Positions 23,631-35,497 of a stretch of DNA of 64,000 nucleotides are shown here, piece by piece. Source of the DNA: Nepenthes gracilis (lineage: Eukaryota > Streptophyta > Magnoliopsida > Caryophyllales > Nepenthaceae); assembly GCA_033239525.1 (NCBI GenBank), contig BSYO01000020.1:12340308-12404307 (forward strand). Direction: 5' to 3'. The position numbers were made by a program, and so were the translations under genes. How positions within the stretch are numbered: the stretch's first letter is position 1; the number at the start of each line of letters is the position of its first letter. The notes beneath the pieces are model-generated. The model was given only the letters and a program-made list of their open reading frames with translations, made no database searches and was not told where the DNA came from.

Positions 23631-26011
23631 TGTGACGGGACGGGTTACTTTTTCCTAATAACCTCTACTAATAACTAAATAAAACTAATACCCATAATTT
23701 AAATAATATAAATTTTTGTAGAAAATCGGACAAAATTTCCTCTACAAGTAGACAAAAACTATATATACAATCTATATAAAGCATATAAATATCCAAATCT
23801 CAAATCTTTCAACCACAACATATACATAGGACCAACAAATACCATATCATTCATGACTTCAACACAATACTCATTAACTACAACGTTGGATCTAACTAAA
23901 GATGCCATTTGATCCTAAACAAATTCAAAATCAAAACTGTGATAATAAAACTAGATCTATAAACAACCTGCAAAAGTATAACAATAATCGATAATAATAA
24001 TAACATGCCACAATTTAATACACAATATTAATCTAACTTGACTATTTACATTCGATATATTAGACATATCCAAAACTCTAAACCTCCGAAGGCCAGCAAA
24101 TCTCCTTAAGCAAATCTTTCTCCTTACTCTAACTAATTTTGTGTTAACTCGTGACTCTCATCTGGAAGGAAGAAGAAATAAGAGTGAGCTAATAACCTAA
24201 TAAGTACATCATAACAATGTATTAAACAATAATAACGAAATCAAATAGAATAAAAATATATGAATATGAAAGAGATGCATATACAGAACTTGATTAGACA
24301 TACATGAGATACAATTTACTTTTTTATTTTGTTCTTATTTTCTTTAGGACATAAATTAAAATGTAACTATTCATATTTGTAGACCCGGACTAGTAGACCC
24401 TACCAGCAAAAGGAAAAAATAATCGACAATAGATTGTATTCAATCCACGCAATCAAAAGCCAAAAGTTTAAAAGTTTTCATTATTTTACATCCCGAGGAC
24501 AGGATGTTCTAAATTTTTTGTTTTTCGTTTTTTTTTCTCGATTACCACTGAAACATCCTAAGACATGTCAAGAGTATCACCCGCTACAAAATACGGTCAG
24601 GACAAATCATTGTGTCTCCACTGTCATGCTAGTAGCATGCTTAGGGATGTTACTCTTCATAATATGAATCATTGTCCTAGTTTTATGATTTCTTATTCTT
24701 TTAAGGGAGGATCCACCAAACTTCTTTACAAATATCTCCATCTAGAAAACCAAATCCATCATATTTTCAAATGTGAAATTTTCCCCAATTATTCATATGC
24801 TTATTATCTTGCTTACGGATCTAAGTCTTTTCTTAACATTGCTTACATATACGAATATCATATGCATAGGGGAGCTTCAGAGTTCTTACTATCAAAAAGC
24901 AGATTAACTTAATGGGCTTTTAGATATGAATTTAATTCACAATTGCACATACCAAAACTTCCAAATTATACAATTGGATTTATACAAACATACATATCAT
25001 TTAATTAGTAATTAAACATGAAAAATTATGTAAAATATCGTTCAAGATCCTCGGTAAACAGTGCTCGTATGAACAGTGTCCGAATACACTTATTAGTCAA
25101 TCCTCAAAATTTTGAACATCCAATAGATAAATAATCAAATCTAAGGCATGGGTAATAATAATCCTAAGTCCTCTTATGTATCAAACTCCAAATCAAAGCT
25201 TAAAAGGGGTCCGGGCGTAGGTTCAGGTTTCCTCAAACAAATTTCCACATAAAATCATAAATTCGAATACTCAATCAATAAATTAACAAGTCCAAGTCCA
25301 GGATAATCATGTTCTAGTTCCAAATCAAGCTAAATCCCCAAATATTCATGGGTCACATGCCCGAGTGCAGGGGTTAGGGTTTGCCTTATCCAAAAATTTA
25401 ACAAATCTACAAATTTGGGTACGAAATCTACATATATGCATGGTTGGGTCTTGAAAATCATAAAACATAAACTTAATCGGATATCAGAACGAAGATACCT
25501 GAAGAAAATAAGACAAAAGTCTAAGAAAATGAAAGATAAGGGTATGAGTGTACTTACCTTGACCCGATTTATCACCTTTCTAACTAACTCTCGGATGAAT
25601 TCGGACTCATGGGCCTCCATCTTCTTCTTCTCTCTCTAGTTCCCATGCTCTCTCTCTCTCTAAAACCCAAAAATGGCTAGAAAATGCAAAGGAAGAAATC
25701 CTCGTGCGCTTTTATATGCATAGTGGCGCTCATCGGGTATTAGGATAACCAAAGGGCCATGCTCAAGCGCTCATCAGGTGAGTATCAAGTGCCATTTTAT
25801 TTTTCATGCCTCAGCCGCGCCTCAGGTGCTCCTTGGGCGCCGAGTTCTGTTTTTCACGCCTGGATGGCGCCTCGACTGCTTATCAGGCGCCGAGCCCCCT
25901 GATGCCTACTTTGCTTCTGAATTAAATTTTTCTTATTTCCTAAGCCTAATTTTGATCATTATTAATTTGATTAACTCCTAATTATCATATTTTGGAACTC
26001 AGGTAGTTATA
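23631..26011 (-). repeat. 3' LTR of element B
   Basis: Collinear with 29,239-31,567. It contains a GC-rich block of GCGCC/CTCAGG/GCGCTCATC motifs (25,700-25,900), a TATA box (CATATAAAAGC in the complement of about 25,708-25,718), a GAGAGAGAG leader (25,630-25,665), and a short reading frame beginning MEAHESEFIRELVRKVINRV that runs into a consensus splice donor CAAG|GTAAGTAC (exon ends at 25,558 on the plus strand). Confidence 0.9.
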
Positions 26012-29000
26012 CTTTTTCCTACTTATAGAAATTTCGTCCTCGAAATTTAACGAATCTCGAATTTTCATAATCGGAGGTAATCTTATAAATTCTCCGAGTT
26101 TCTCAAATCACTTCCTTGATTGAACAACTATCCCAAAGAACTTTGAGCATTTGAATCATCTTGATTCTTATTATCCCATGTGTTCTATCAAAATCTAATT
26201 CTACCAGGTCCGAAAGCATATCAAATTCATTAACTACTTTCCGACTTAGCTCGAAATTTCAAACGACTGAAAATTCTTGCTTCAATCTACCCTATGCCTC
26301 AAAAGGAACTATTCCTTTTAAGCCTCAAATTGAACCTTAACATATGTGGGTACGCCACATTTTCACTACGCTATTCTGATCATTTATCTAATTACGAATC
26401 GTTCGGTTACAATTCGCCGCTGTATCAAATTTAACTTAACACCCGAAATTTTTTGATCTGAGTTTCGGTTAAGGTTTTTGGCACAAACCACAAATCGCAA
26501 ACAAACCTCAAGATCAAAATATTTCATATTTTCACTATTTTGTTGGAAAGTTGACAAACCGACATATCCCCCAAAATATATAATCCATACAAAACACTTA
26601 GATTATACGACAGCTATAATTAAAACAAATTCTATGGTATGTATATCATGCAAACAATTCCCATTAATCCTCAAGTGACAACCAGTTTAGAAACTACCAT
26701 TATGACAGTTACCCAAGGATTCGATATAGTTTTAGGCTATCACCCAAATTTAAAAATCCAAACATCTAGCAACCTAGAATCTCGTTGGCATACCGATGAG
26801 CCAACCGATTCAATCCAAGCACGTCCTCCATAATCACAAGGAGGGGGGTCGTCCTAATCGACTTGAAACAAAACCATAAGAACTTCTCATTTCACAATTT
26901 TCATAACTTCAATACTTCGAATGTAATTTTATCTCCCAACTTAAGAATACAATATCCTATTTTCCAAGTGTTGAAACCTACTCGTAATTACCTTTTATAT
27001 CTCCTATGAGGCACCAAAAACATATTAAACTTAAGGACTCCCATCGTACCTTGTCAACACTAAAGTTCACTTTCCTCATAACATCAAGGTTCATCTTCAC
27101 AATCTTTAAATAGGTCTATCCATTTGCAATATCATAAGATCATCTTTCCCTAACGACATAACTATTCTGGCCTTTAAGGTTATTAGATAATAGCTATCTC
27201 CAAAGGTAATACGCACGAATCTTCAAAACGGAGACTTCAATTACTAATTTCGACCTACGGGTGGTGTAACTCTAACTATAAAATTCTTCCCTCTACTTAA
27301 TTCTAGGGTGGCCACCTATCACGATGCAGGAATAACAAATTCTAACCTTCCTTAAAAGTATTCTATTCTATGATAACTCATCAAACCCGTCAGGGGTCAA
27401 CCCAAATAACATGGACATCAATTTTACCCTTAATTCCTCAAAGGCTACCTTCACATATCCAATTTTTCCGAATACAAATTGCTCATAAGTCCAAACGCCT
27501 CACAGACGTTGCAATCCTCGAGGAATACTTGCCGGATCGCTCATTAGATTCAGTTAAATACAAGAAAACCATACCCCTTCACAATATTAATCGGTTTTCC
27601 CTATTTGGTCACCGTTTAAAGTCCTACGGATCCAAAATCGTACAATCAAAGATGCCATACGCTTAACGGGGTATTTTTCTTAGACTAAACTCACGTTCCT
27701 TTCTCGATTGGGCCTTCGGTTAAGAACCGTTCTCGATTCACGACACAATTTTCAAGCGGAGTACATATTTCCTACATTCCTTTGAACCCGTAAATGAGGT
27801 CATCTGAATATGGACCCAAATATGGCTAAAAGATCAAACCATAAAATTTATGAAATGCCAACGGACCTTCAAAACCCAAACGATGCTCCCGAATTTCCTA
27901 GCAGCCATATCCTCACCAAAATGCTACCGCGGGCAAAATTTTCAATTATCCACAATCAACATGCTATGGGTACAGATCGATCTTAAAAATACCTATCCAT
28001 TCATTGTGCCCGCTTATAAATTGATTAATCTTCTAAGTAACCAATTGTCCAATCATCCACAAATAACCTTATTAGTTAATCTTACTTCCCCAAATGCTCC
28101 AAGGTATTCTAAATGGTATCTAACCGAAACTCATTCAATTCCATACGAAATTCTCAAAAGTTAGTGTTGATTCCTACATAACCTTAAATTACCTACCAAG
28201 GACAAATCAGCCTGATCTTTTCCTTCGGGGAATATCCTCAAGACTTAGATAAATTTCTTAGTGACCCCAAACGTCTTCAAAGGGTGGTCTTGTTTGCTTA
28301 CATATCTCCATTCGACCCGAGAAATGTGGATAATCCCTAATCATGCGGTTGAACTCTCCCCAATTGAGACATGCTCTCAAAATCCTATCGAAACAACATA
28401 TGCATCCATAAAGCATTCCCAACATCTCACAAGTATCTCTTATCCTTGAGGCACATGATTCTTTACACGCTACCCACCCGGGGTCGACTTCCCCTCCTAT
28501 TCGACCTGGGGCAACATTATCTTATCTTCCTCTGAACTCTGAATCACCATCCTCGTCATCTCAATCCATAGGATTCATATCACAATTGCTGTAAAATCCG
28601 AGCTACCCAAAGGTCTAGGTACTTAATTATTACTAAGTCGATTATAAATCAACACTCTTGAATTCGCTATATCAGAATTAACTTTAAGTTATCTTAACCT
28701 CAAGCCATTAATTTCACCCAAGCCATCACGCTTTATCATATTACTAAAATATCCCTTCTTAGCAATTTACTATCCTGATAACCTCAACCCAGAGTCTATC
28801 AAACCGATACTTTGAATCCAAAGCCAGTTAGCCTAGACCTCAAATCAATACCAATCACTCAATCACCAAATTGATACCAATCAAATTTAAACCTCAAGGT
28901 GCCTCCCTACAGCTCCTTTCGACCACACGGTCGACCACTGCCACGAATAGACCTTCGCCTAGGAGCTATAGCAGCTACTAATATCCTATCGAAAGGCATC

Positions 29001-29238
29001 ATTGCTATTAAACTATTCTTAAGATACTATTTAAGATGCAGAAGTTAGACAACCAAACTCATCCATTATTTCTAACTTAGTTCAAACCTAAGCTAGCTAA
29101 CCGAAATAATTAGGATTATCCAATCTAACTAAACTTATCCTACACCTACATCTACTTATCCAATCAATCATAATTGCTCTTAAGCTTTCGCATACGATTC
29201 AAATCAAATTTAAGGCGTCTCTTTTCTCTGACACCAAC
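26012..29238 (-). pseudogene. Element B interior: gag-pol remnants
   Basis: From right to left on the minus strand I can place four things. A basic gag start PIRGSGRPCGRKE lies at about 28,917-28,957. A decayed zinc knuckle ACLNWGEFNRMIRDYPH (about 28,330-28,375) has two cysteines lost against the usual CFNCGE-x-GH-x-x-x-DC. The very C-terminus of pol, KMIQMLKVLWDSCSIKEV (26,100-26,170), matches the conserved VKVLWRN-x-x-x-EEATWE. The terminal FRGRN/FEDEISF stretch is at about 26,025-26,050. RT, RNase H and integrase cores are not recognisable in between, consistent with a 3.2 kb interior. Confidence 0.65.
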
Positions 29239-30997
29239 TATGACAAAATGGGTTACTTTTTTCTAATAACCTCTGCTAATAATCACATAAAACTAATACT
29301 ATAATGTAAATAATATAAATTTTTACAGAAAATCGAGTAGAATTTTCTCTAAAAGTGGACAAAAATCATACATACAACCTGTATAAAGCATATAAATATC
29401 CAGACCTCAAATCTTTCAACCACAATATATACACAGGATCAACAAATACTATATCATTTATGACTCCGATACAGTACTCCTTAACTACTACGTTGGATCT
29501 AATTAGAGATGACATCTAGGTCTAAACAAATTCAAAACTAAAATTACGGAAGCAGAACTAAATCCATAAATAACCTGCGAAAATATAATAATAATCCATA
29601 ATAATAACATGCCACAGTTTAATACACAATATTAATCTAATTTGACTATTTACATTTTGATATATTAGATATATCCAAAACTCTAAACCTCCAAAATCTA
29701 GTAAATCTTCTTAAGCAAACCCCTCTCCTTACTCTAACTAATCGGGCGTCAGCTCGTGACTTTTATCTAGAAGGAAGAAAAAGCAAGAGTGAACTAACTT
29801 CCCAATAAGTATATCAAAACAATGTATTAAATAATAATAATGAAATTAAATAGAAAAAAGATATATGAATATGAAAGAGATGCATATACGGAACTTGATT
29901 AGACATGCTTGTTCTTATTTTCTTTAGGACGTAGATTAAAAAGTAATTATTTATCTTTGTGGACCCAGACTAATAGACCTTACCAGCTAAATGAGTCAAT
30001 AATTAAGGATAGATTATATTCAACTCACACAATTAAAGGTCCAAAGTTTAAAAGTTCTCATTATTTTACATCCTGAGGACAGGATGTTCTAAATTCTTAG
30101 TTCTTGATTCTTGTTTTCTCGATTACCACTAAAACGTCCTAAAATATATCAAGAGTATTACCTGCTACAATACACGATTAGGACAAATCCTTAAATCTCC
30201 ACTATCATACTAGTGGCATGCCTAGGGATGTTACTCTTCATAACATGAATTCATGGTCCTAATTTCATGATTTTTTATTCTTTTGAGGGAGGATCCACCA
30301 AACTTTTTTACAAGTATCTCCGTCTGAGAGATCGAATTCATCAAATTTTCAAATGTGAAATTTTCCTCCAATTATTCATTTGCTTATTATCTTGCTGGCG
30401 AATATAAGTCTTTTCTTGACTTTGCTTACATATACGAATATCATATGCATAAGGGAGATTCAGAGTTCTTATTATTGAAAAACAGATTAACTTTAAGGGC
30501 TTTCGAGTATGAATTTCCTTCGCAATTACACATATCAAAGCTTCCGGATTATACAATTGGACTTATACAAATATATTAGCAATTAAATATGGGAAATTAT
30601 GCAAAATATCGTTCAAGGTCCTCGGTAAATAGTGCTCGTGTGAATAGTATCTGAATACACATATCGATCAATTCTCAAAATTTCGAGCATCCAATGGATA
30701 AATCATTAAATCTAAAGCATGGGTAATAATAATCCTTAGTCATCTTATGCATCAAATTCCAAATCAAAACTTAAAAGGGGTCCGGGCACGGGTTCGAGTT
30801 TTCTCAAATAAATTTTCATATAAAATCACAAATTCAAATACCCAATCGATAAATTAAAAAGCCCAAGTTATGGGTAATCATGTTTTAGTCCCAAATCAAG
30901 CAAAAGCCCAAAAAATTAGCGGATCACATGTCCGGGCGTGAGGGTTAGGGTTTGCCTTGTTCAAAAACCTAACAAATCTACAAATTTAAGCACGGAA

Positions 30998-31058
<61 letters not shown>

Positions 31059-31567
31059 TTGGGTCTTGCAAATCATAAAACATAAACTTAATCAGATATT
31101 AGAGTGAGGATATCAGGTATAAGTGTACTTGCTTCGACAAGATTTATCACATTTCTAGTTAGTTCTTGGACGGATTCGAACTCGCGGGCCTCCATCTTCT
31201 TCTTCTCTCTCTAGTTCCCACACACTCTCTCTCTCTAAAACCAAAAAATGGCTAGAAAATACGAAAAAAGAAACCCTCGCACGCTTTTATATGCGTAATG
31301 GGGCGCCGAGATAACCATAGGGCTGCGCTCAAGAGCTCATCGAGTGAGCATTGAGCGTGCCATTTTGTTTTTCACGCCTCGGGCACTCCCCGAGCGTCGG
31401 GTTCTATTTTTCACACCTGGGTGGCGTCTCAGGCACCCATCAAGCGCTAAGCCCCTGATGCCTACTTTGCTTCCGAATCAAAATTTTCTTATTTTCTAAG
31501 CCTAATTTTAATCATTATTGATTTAATTAACTCCTAATTATCATGTTTTCGATCTTGGATCATTACA
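29239..31567 (-). repeat. 5' LTR of element B
   Basis: The minus strand starts TGTAATGATCCAAGATCG at 31,567. It has a TATA box ACGCATATAAAAGCG in the complement of about 31,281-31,296. The GC-rich repeat block is at 31,300-31,450, and the GAGAGA leader and ATGGAGGCC reading frame are at 31,190-31,240. The splice donor seen in the other LTR has changed to GCAAGT here. It carries an (AT)n expansion at 31,000-31,056 absent from the other LTR. Confidence 0.9.
31000..31056. repeat. (AT)n microsatellite in the 5' LTR of element B
   Basis: About 28 uninterrupted AT units. The other LTR of the same element has only ACATATATGCAT at the homologous position (about 25,430-25,441), so the array expanded after insertion. 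Confidence 0.95.
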
Positions 31568-31572
31568 TTCTC

Positions 31573-31820
31573 CATCGATGAATCTATATCTCTGCTTTGG
31601 TTGAGCCTAGATCACCTAGCAATTTAGAGGCTCATTCATTGGTATGACCAAAAGTTGTTATCATATGCTCCAAATTTTCACCTCCTTAATTAGTTGCATA
31701 TCCCGCATCTTATAGTTGGACCACATGATCCATAATGTCCTTCATCTTAACCATCATAGTGAAATAGTTCTCCTCGTGACTAAAATTGGCATCTTGACCT
31801 CTTAGCATCTTAGAAGCTAT
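31573..31820 (-). pseudogene. Element D gag, 5' part
   Basis: Read on the minus strand toward the element B junction, the frame gives STKAEI*IHR followed by the MEKVFE start, resembling the x-x-x-A-x-x-W-(I/L)-x-x-MEK-x-F opening of plant gypsy gag cores; the stop replaces the tryptophan (TGG to TAG). Farther upstream the text is decayed and then cut by solo LTR F1. Confidence 0.55.
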
Positions 31821-34112
31821 TATAAGACTCGAGTTCTCAATTTATGGTAATTTTGATTAACTAAATTAATATAATTAAAATTGAGGTCAAAAGATAATAA
31901 AAATTGGGTCAAAAGTCAATTTTAAACCGGATTAGATCAAGTGGAATAGAGCCCAAAGGAGACCTGACCTGAACCTGCGCCGAAAGCCGTGGAGTCAATG
32001 CCTGAGGTACACCCGAACTATGCTCCAATATGGCAGACCAATAGCTCAGCGCATGATGAGCACCTGAGTGGCGCTCGAGCACAACTCTGTATACAACTGA
32101 ATACCTAACTCATTTTTTTATCATTTTTCATAGAATTTTTAGAGAGGATAAGAAAAACAGACAATGAAAAGAGAGAGAAGAAGAAAGAAGAAGCCAAAGA
32201 AGTCCAAGCCAAATGAATCAAAACTTAAATTGTGATAATTTGGATCTAAGGTAAGTACATTCCAAATATTCTTTTCTTATTACTATTCCTTATTGAACTC
32301 CTTGAGTATTCCTTGTTCTAATACTCAAATATGTCATGATTTTTAAAGTTATGATGTATATGTTTAGCATGCACATGTATTTTATCAATTTCGCTGCAAA
32401 TTATGCAAGAATTCCACATCTAAATATATGTATATTGTTGCATTAGCTATTTTCTGCAAATACTTTTTCATGCATGTTTTATAAATTTGATATTATACTC
32501 CTGCATGTTTAATTTTGTGCATGATATTCTTGCATGTTTAAAAGGTGCAAATTATATACTTTATAGGTTCTAAAAATTTAGAAAAACCTTCTACATATTG
32601 CTAATTTCTGTATTACTACTGATTCTATCCACTACTTTGTTTTGCATGTCAGAATTTATGAAATTAATGACTCTTGCATGTTTCAAATTCGTATATAGGG
32701 TTCTGCATATTTTGAATTGTTATGTATAAGTCTTATATATGTTAGAAATGTATAAAGATTGCCCCGCATGTTCTAGAATTTAGTAACAACTTTTGCATAT
32801 GTTGATTTTGCACACTTGTTGAACTTTTCTGAACTTCCATACTAATTTAGCATCCCATATTTTAAAATGTTATCTTAGCTTAATTTTTACAAAAAGTTAT
32901 ATGTTAAGAATATATAGAATTTGAAGGAAAAACTCTATAATTATGTGATGGATTATGTTTATTTTCTCCAAAAGTGAGAAAGTTAAGAAAAATAAAGAAA
33001 AGTGAAAGTTTTCCTAAGAATAAACATTGAACTATAGTAATATTTCAGCGGATGGTATATTATAACATACCTTAATATATTGTAGTGGTATATTAAGATT
33101 CAAACATATCATCCACAGGTAAGAAATAACATTCGACATCGTCTGTAGGGTTATTTGTATAATGATCCATCTACGAGTCTTAAATAGCAACGTACGATCT
33201 TTGATTGTGTAAAAATAAATATATTTTAGACTTTGATTGTCTACTTATTCAGTTGATAAGGCCTACTGACCCTTGATCTCTAAAAAAATTAAATTTTGGG
33301 TGTAATTGGATGATAAGAAATAAACAAGAATATGATAAGAATTTTAAAAATATATAATCTAAATTTCCTACTCATTGCATCAGATCATGATCTATTGTCA
33401 TTCCGAAATATTTTTAATGCAAACTACGTATGATCTAAGTTTATTAGAGTATTTAACACAGTCCTTACTTGTTTTACCAATTTCTTTAGATGAAATGCAT
33501 GAATATTTATCGGATGAATAGGAATAAAAAATGTTTGTATTGGCAAGTCTATAATCTAAGTTTATGCAAAGTTTAATGATATTTTTATGGTTCCAGATAG
33601 CTTTTGAATGTTTAAAATGTTATAATGCATCCTCTAAATGATAGTTATTATATTGTGTGGAGTTTTGGATAGTTTAATATGTTCTTTTGATTTTTCGGGC
33701 AGCTTTAAAATATGTATGATGTAATTCAATTTGAGTTCAGAGTCAGAACAGCGTTAGTGATGTTCTGGAGTTATTCGATAATGCATGTGCATGTTAGACG
33801 GATGTTGGTTTGGATTGTTGGCAGTAATTAAATAGGTTGTTTAAGATTGATTGTTTTATAATTTTGTATACTCTAATTATTTATGATAAGTATAACTCCT
33901 TACAGGAGGTTCAACGTCACGATTGGATCGATGTCGAAGCCACATGAGATATGATACATATTTGGATCCTATATTTGATTTAATTTATTTTATTGTGGTC
34001 GGTAGTTGTCTCAATATGGAGTTTACGTCTAAATATTATTAAATGTTAATTTAATTAATTAATAATTGATTAAATATTATTACAAGATTAGGATTTGGAG
34101 CGTGACCTAACA
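31821..34112 (+). repeat. Solo LTR F1 (2.29 kb)
   Basis: Collinear with F2 (35,498-38,177) over its full length: the same TATAAG(A/G)(C/G)TCGAG start, a GC-rich block, a purine leader, the AACATTC/GCATTTGGC block after CCA(C/T)AGGT, and the ending CGTGAC..ACA. Flanks GCTAT (31,816-31,820) and CCTAT (34,113-34,117) are a probable target duplication with one mismatch. No gag-pol is attached. The splice donor CTAAG|GTAAGTAC is at 32,251. Confidence 0.75.
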
Positions 34113-34299
34113 CCTATCATATAGTAAATTTCAACAATTAGTTTCTCAAATCATTAAAAATGCTTTTTCTACGACTTTTTAAATATCATTTTCTTTCAAG
34201 ATCATAATATAAGTAGTTACTAATAATGGTATTAGAAATAAAATTTATCCATACAAATTACAATCTAGTTGCTAAATCAAATCAGACACTATATACTAA

Positions 34300-35497
34300 T
34301 ATCATAAGCATGATATTCAACACAATTGTTGTGGTCAAATAAATGGACAAACCATCCATTTATAACATTGTAAAATGAAATATCTAATCAAATTACCAAA
34401 TATATAATAATAATAAATCTTACATAAATTCATAATGGCACATCGGCTCAAATACAAATTGCAAAAGTTTCATATTAATTCTAACTAATACAAGAGATCT
34501 GAAAATAAGTCCAAAATTTATAAGTAAAACTCATAAATATCTTTCTTTAATATTCCTCTACTCAATCCTATAAGAATCAAATGCTTGTTAATCAAGAAGT
34601 GTTCTAAAATATTTTGACATGAATCTAATATTTAATAAAGTATATATATATAACGAATGAATATTTATCACTAAAATATATGAAGGGATAGAAATCATAA
34701 ATCATATGTGAAAATCCGAATGTCCACTTTTCAATAAATATGTTCAGAATAATAATTTCATGCAAGCTATTCTATATATATGAATATTCAAACCATATAA
34801 AAAATATGAAAAATATAGAAAGACCAAAAACCATGTAAATGCATATCTAAAAACATGGAAACCAATGAATGTATTGAAAACATGTGTAAATCTTTGAAGT
34901 AAGGACTGATAACTCACATACTTATTAATCGAAAGATAACTTTGAAGAATGGATAACATATATTTTAGTATCCTTAGATCAATAAATTACTATTCAAAAC
35001 TTGTAGACAAGTCACCTACAATACCCTATAGGGAGAATTACAAGCCAATTTCCTTTTCCAACCATGGGTGATAGGTGCGCTTTTTAAATATGCATAATAT
35101 ACAATGACATATTTGAATATAATCTATTCACAATACAATAATTCTTATTTTATCAAATAAAGAACTCTATATTATATATCAGATATTCAAAACTTTTTTA
35201 AATTAAAAAAATTAAAATTTTTATTTTACAAAGTTGGATTTTATTAAATATTTATATAAAAATAATATGTAAAGTCAAATATTCATGAATATCATGATTT
35301 TCTTTATGATATTTTCAAATATTTGGCAAAACTAAACTCTCTAATTGATAAGTAAACACAAGCAAAATCTCTAAATTTTGATAAAAATAGACAAATTTTC
35401 TAAATATTTGGTAAAAACAAATTAAATTTTTAAATATTTTGTAAATATAAGTATGCATATAATAATATTTCAGAAAAGGGTAAAAATGGTGACATAT
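34300..35497 (-). repeat. Element D LTR, left part (split by F2)
   Basis: Collinear with 54,540-55,270, for example GGACTGATAACTCACA/GGGCTGGTGATTCATA, AACTTTGAAGAATGG/AATTTTGAAGATTGG and TTTAAATATGCATAATATA/TTTAAGTATGCATAATATA. Text on the two sides of F2 joins to match the uninterrupted copy at 55,250-55,320. I infer the 5' LTR of element D, minus orientation. The limit near 34,300 is uncertain, and 34,118-34,300 is unassigned AT-rich sequence. Confidence 0.6.

Larger units (their letters stand above)
23631..31567 (-). mobile_element. Element B: Del/Tekay-type Ty3/gypsy element
   Basis: LTRs of 2.3-2.4 kb lie at 23,631-26,011 and 29,239-31,567, with exact 5-bp duplications TTCTC at 23,626-23,630 and 31,568-31,572. 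On the minus strand the 5' LTR begins TGTAATGATCC, and the PBS after it reads TTGGTGTCAGAG (complement of about 29,227-29,238). The interior ends with TTTCGAGGACGAAATTTCT and a PPT-like GTAGGAAAAAG next to the 3' LTR, a signature of Del/Tekay elements. The interior is only 3.2 kb, well short of a full gag-pol, so large internal deletions have occurred. LTR identity looks close to 85-90 %, younger than element A. Confidence 0.92.
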
